Assembly (NCBI GenBank): GCA_028456385.1
Contig: JALNQF010000862.1
Span: 1 to 12,365, forward strand
Source of the DNA: Ophiosphaerella korrae
Lineage: Eukaryota; Ascomycota; Dothideomycetes; Pleosporales; Phaeosphaeriaceae
DNA: 12,365 nt
Reading direction: 5' to 3'
Positions 10,942-12,365 of this stretch are shown piece by piece; within the stretch, counting starts at the first letter, position 1; each line of letters starts with the position of its first letter. A program made the translations under genes and the position numbers. Under the pieces are notes generated by a model. That model had not been told where the DNA came from, did not search any database, and saw only the letters and a program-made list of their open reading frames with translations.

Positions 10942-11226
10942 TAATACTAATATACGCGTAATAGTAGCTATATATCGTATAATGTTTATTTTCGCTAAAA
11001 TAAAGACTCTTCGCAAATTAGGTAAGAAGGCGTCCTTAATATATAGGGGAAATTTAAGAGCAGCTATTCGCAATATATACTAAACGAAGCCTTTCTCTTC
11101 TAGTAGAGTAAGGTACTACTAGTATTAGGCCTTAGTTAGTCTTAAGGGTCGTCCCTTTTTACAATACTATATAGTAGTACAAGATATAAGGACATTAGAG
11201 TATACTACTAGAGTAGAATAAGTTCT
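10942..11226 (-). pseudogene. pogo/Fot1-family transposase DNA-binding domain relic
   Basis: The same minus frame as the kinase, read from 11226 down, gives VVYSNVLIS (11182-11208) at the recognition helix of an HTH psq domain, then KKGRPLR (11140-11160), then after a Gln/stop-rich linker YLTLLEEKGFV (11083-11115) and YILRIAALKFPLYIKD (11032-11079, a TAG lies between V and Y). This order, GRP-x-R, YLT-xx-EEKA-x-V-x-YILR, L-x-FP-xx-IKD, is the HTH_psq plus HTH_Tnp_Tc5 (CENP-B type) N-terminus of fungal pogo/Fot1 transposases, which bind the element's terminal repeats. A 46-codon stop-free run covers 10942-11079. The DDE catalytic domain that should follow is not evident: the frame leads into the kinase instead. 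An inverted-repeat arm begins about 60 bp upstream (11286), a normal distance between a terminal repeat and its transposase. Confidence 0.65.
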
Positions 11227-11285
11227 CTACATATTCGTAGGTAGAATCTATACTAGCGCCTAATAAGCTAGATCTATAGCTACTT

Positions 11286-11332
11286 AAGGTTAGTTACTAC
11301 GTAGTAAGATATATAGTGTAGCGAGACACTTT
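11286..11332 (+). repeat. Left arm of inverted repeat
   Basis: It begins aaggttagttactacgtag and ends gcgagacacttt. Compared with the reverse complement of 11797-11841 it differs by one C/T before A (T here), one G/A after T (G here) and a 2-bp TA insertion. Both substitutions are RIP-type transitions. Confidence 0.9.
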
Positions 11333-11840
11333 TTTCTTTAGGCCTTTAGAGTTACTATATATTAACAATATTTACTTCTAAAAAACGCGCTATACTTCTA
11401 TATTTACTTAACCTTAAGTATACTTAATTCTAATAAATTTATATTAAGTATTAATAATGCTAATTGTCATTTTGTCGCTATCTTCTTTTACTCTCTAAGA
11501 CTCTCCTATTAACTCTTAATATTATATATCTATTAAGGGATTAGAGAGTAATAATTAAAGTTAAGATACTAAAAACTATAGAGCTAAGTTTAATAAGTTA
11601 ATTTAAGACAAGGACGTAAATTCTAAGAGTTTTACTAGTTAAAAGTAGTACCTTTGTATCTAGTCTAGTATAAGTAGGATTTAAGTTATCTACTATTAGA
11701 TACTTATAGGCTAGTAGAAAACCTTTAGAAGATCTAATATCTCTCTAATATAGCTCTGTATACTTGTAGTAGTGTAGGGGTAAAGGTCTAATTAGTAAAG
11801 TGTCTCGCTATACTATATCTTGCTACGTAGTAACTAACCT
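11287..11840. mobile_element. MITE-like segment with 45-bp terminal inverted repeats
   Basis: A 554-bp segment is bounded by near-identical inverted arms and flanked on both sides by TA (11285-11286 and 11841-11842), the target duplication of Tc1/mariner/pogo elements, though TA is so common here that this is weak support. The interior shows no coding signal. Immediately inside the arms a further 25 bp are still partly similar, so the repeats may originally have been about 70 bp. The simplest reading is a non-autonomous pogo/Fot1-type element. The alternative is two separate elements lying end to end, because the transposase relic to the left starts only 60 bp from the left arm. Confidence 0.55.
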
Positions 11841-11841
11841 T
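11797..11841 (-). repeat. Right arm of inverted repeat
   Basis: It begins aaagtgtctcgctat and ends gtagtaactaacctt, the reverse complement of the left arm apart from two transitions and a 2-bp gap. A 12-bp palindrome (ttactatagtaa, 11840-11851) overlaps its outer end. Confidence 0.9.
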
Positions 11842-11961
11842 ACTATAGTAATAGAGGGAATAGCTCTATTATAAATATCGACAGTACGCTACGTTAGATA
11901 GTGTAGGTTAAAAATAGAAGGTAGGTAGTTATAAGATTAGGATTAAGGATAGCGCCTTATT

Positions 11962-12090
11962 TTAATACATAGTAACATAATTATACTAAGCCTTACTATA
12001 ATCTCTATTCTACATAGAGATACTCTTAGATTCTTAATACATAGTACGTAATACTACTAAAGCCTTAGAATAGAGACGCTCTTGATTAGA
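11962..12090. repeat. Imperfect tandem repeat, about 72-bp period
   Basis: The phrase ttaatacatagta starts at 11962 and again at 12034. Both copies continue through a variable stretch to gcctta and later to TAGAGA, two variable bases, CTCTT (12015-12027 and 12071-12083). The second unit lacks about 14 bp after gcctta. One difference, TA against CG before CTCTT, is two transitions at a former CpG. Function unknown; it could be a subterminal repeat of a transposon. Confidence 0.5.
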
Positions 12091-12365
12091 CCTTTACTCT
12101 ATAGATCTAGAAATTAAAGAGATACTATATCTCGTAATTAAGTAGGGGCTAATAGCTAAGACGCAAATAATTGCTACGAACATAACCTCTAGTAGTAAGC
12201 CTAAGACTACTATAACTTTTTACCCTAAATATAGCGATAAGTATAAGGCTAGCTAATCTATTAATTTGTAGTGTTTATACTCTTATACAATAGTATTAGT
12301 ATATTCTAGATACTAAAGAAGAGGATATTGTTCTACTATAGTAGTAGTTCTATTATAGGTAGATA
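12071..12365 (+). pseudogene. Degenerate reading frame running off the window, unrecognised
   Basis: The plus frame at positions 2 mod 3 has a 36-codon stop-free run at 12146-12253 that is hydrophilic (Lys, Ser, Thr-rich, with KPKTTITFYPKYSDKYKA) and is preceded by another readable stretch rich in Leu, Glu, Ile and Lys. Stops are TAG and TAA in this part, apart from a TGA near 12084. The polar composition favours this strand, though the minus strand also has a long open run here. It is truncated by the window end, so neither product nor length can be judged. Confidence 0.3.

Larger units (their letters stand above)
1..12365. repeat. RIP-mutated AT-rich block spanning the whole window
   Basis: TpA is the dominant dinucleotide and CpA/TpG are almost absent on both strands; by hand count 2401-2460 has 14 TpA, 0 CpA and 1 TpG. 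CpG survives in scattered words such as tacgtag and gcgc, so the loss is specific to CpA/TpG and not a general loss of G+C. Stops in all relic frames are nearly all TAA or TAG. Most mismatches between repeated copies inside the window are C/T before A or G/A after T. This is the signature of repeat-induced point mutation, known from Pezizomycotina, where duplicated DNA is mutated in the sexual cycle and usually ends as heterochromatin. The state appears uniform from end to end, with no unmutated island seen. The diagnosis is firm; the species and the original repeats are not known. Confidence 0.92.

Noticed and set aside
11414..11427. 14-bp palindrome ttaagtatacttaa as an operator
   Set aside because: Perfect palindromes of this length are expected by chance in a 12-kb sequence with such strong TpA bias.
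1..12365. AT-rich DNA might be mitochondrial
   Set aside because: The bias is not general AT richness: CpA and TpG are specifically depleted while CpG and many GC words survive, and there are no tRNAs, rRNAs or mitochondrial genes.
1..12365. Telomeric repeats, tRNA, rRNA or CRISPR arrays
   Set aside because: No TTAGGG-type array, no cloverleaf with an intact B box and no regularly spaced repeats were found on either strand.

Overview
The window looks like repeat-induced point mutation (RIP) wreckage from the nuclear genome of a filamentous ascomycete (Pezizomycotina). It is AT-rich throughout, full of TpA and nearly devoid of CpA and TpG on both strands. For example, positions 2401-2460 hold 14 TpA, no CpA and one TpG. 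That is the expected result of C-to-T change at CpA on both strands. Every reading frame is broken at short intervals, almost always by TAA or TAG (from CAA, CAG or TGG) and rarely by TGA. No intact gene is present. The species cannot be named from the sequence.

Left part (1-6339): degenerate DNA without a family I can recognise. The plus-strand frame starting at positions 2 mod 3 gives the most protein-like reading from about 1322 to 3990. It contains a 51-bp in-frame tandem duplication (1962-2063). Short repeats and hairpins lie at 3434-3460, 3982-4073 and 4228-4330, and a 17-bp inverted pair at 5633/6052.

Middle (6340-9660): a lysine/arginine-rich minus-strand tract (6340-6830), then about 2.6 kb of plus-strand relic reading in two successive frames (about 7050-8530 and 8512-9651). 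I do not recognise either.

Right part (9652-12365): the two identifications I can defend. On the minus strand, 9652-10641 is a RIP-killed fungal protein kinase with its catalytic loop, DFG-type motif and C-lobe motifs still in order. All three invariant aspartates now read as asparagine through TpG-to-TpA change. Upstream in the same frame, 10942-11226 is the N-terminal DNA-binding (HTH psq/Tc5, CENP-B type) part of a pogo/Fot1-family transposase. About 60 bp further on begins an inverted repeat (arms 11286-11332 and 11797-11841) that bounds a 554-bp TA-flanked segment. The window closes with imperfect tandem repeats (11962-12090) and a plus-strand relic running off the end.

Taken together this is a graveyard of duplicated or transposed DNA inactivated by RIP, not a working system. 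The most unusual points are the kinase caught in the inactivated block, its possible in-frame link to a transposase DNA-binding domain, and mismatches between repeat copies that are mostly exact RIP transitions.
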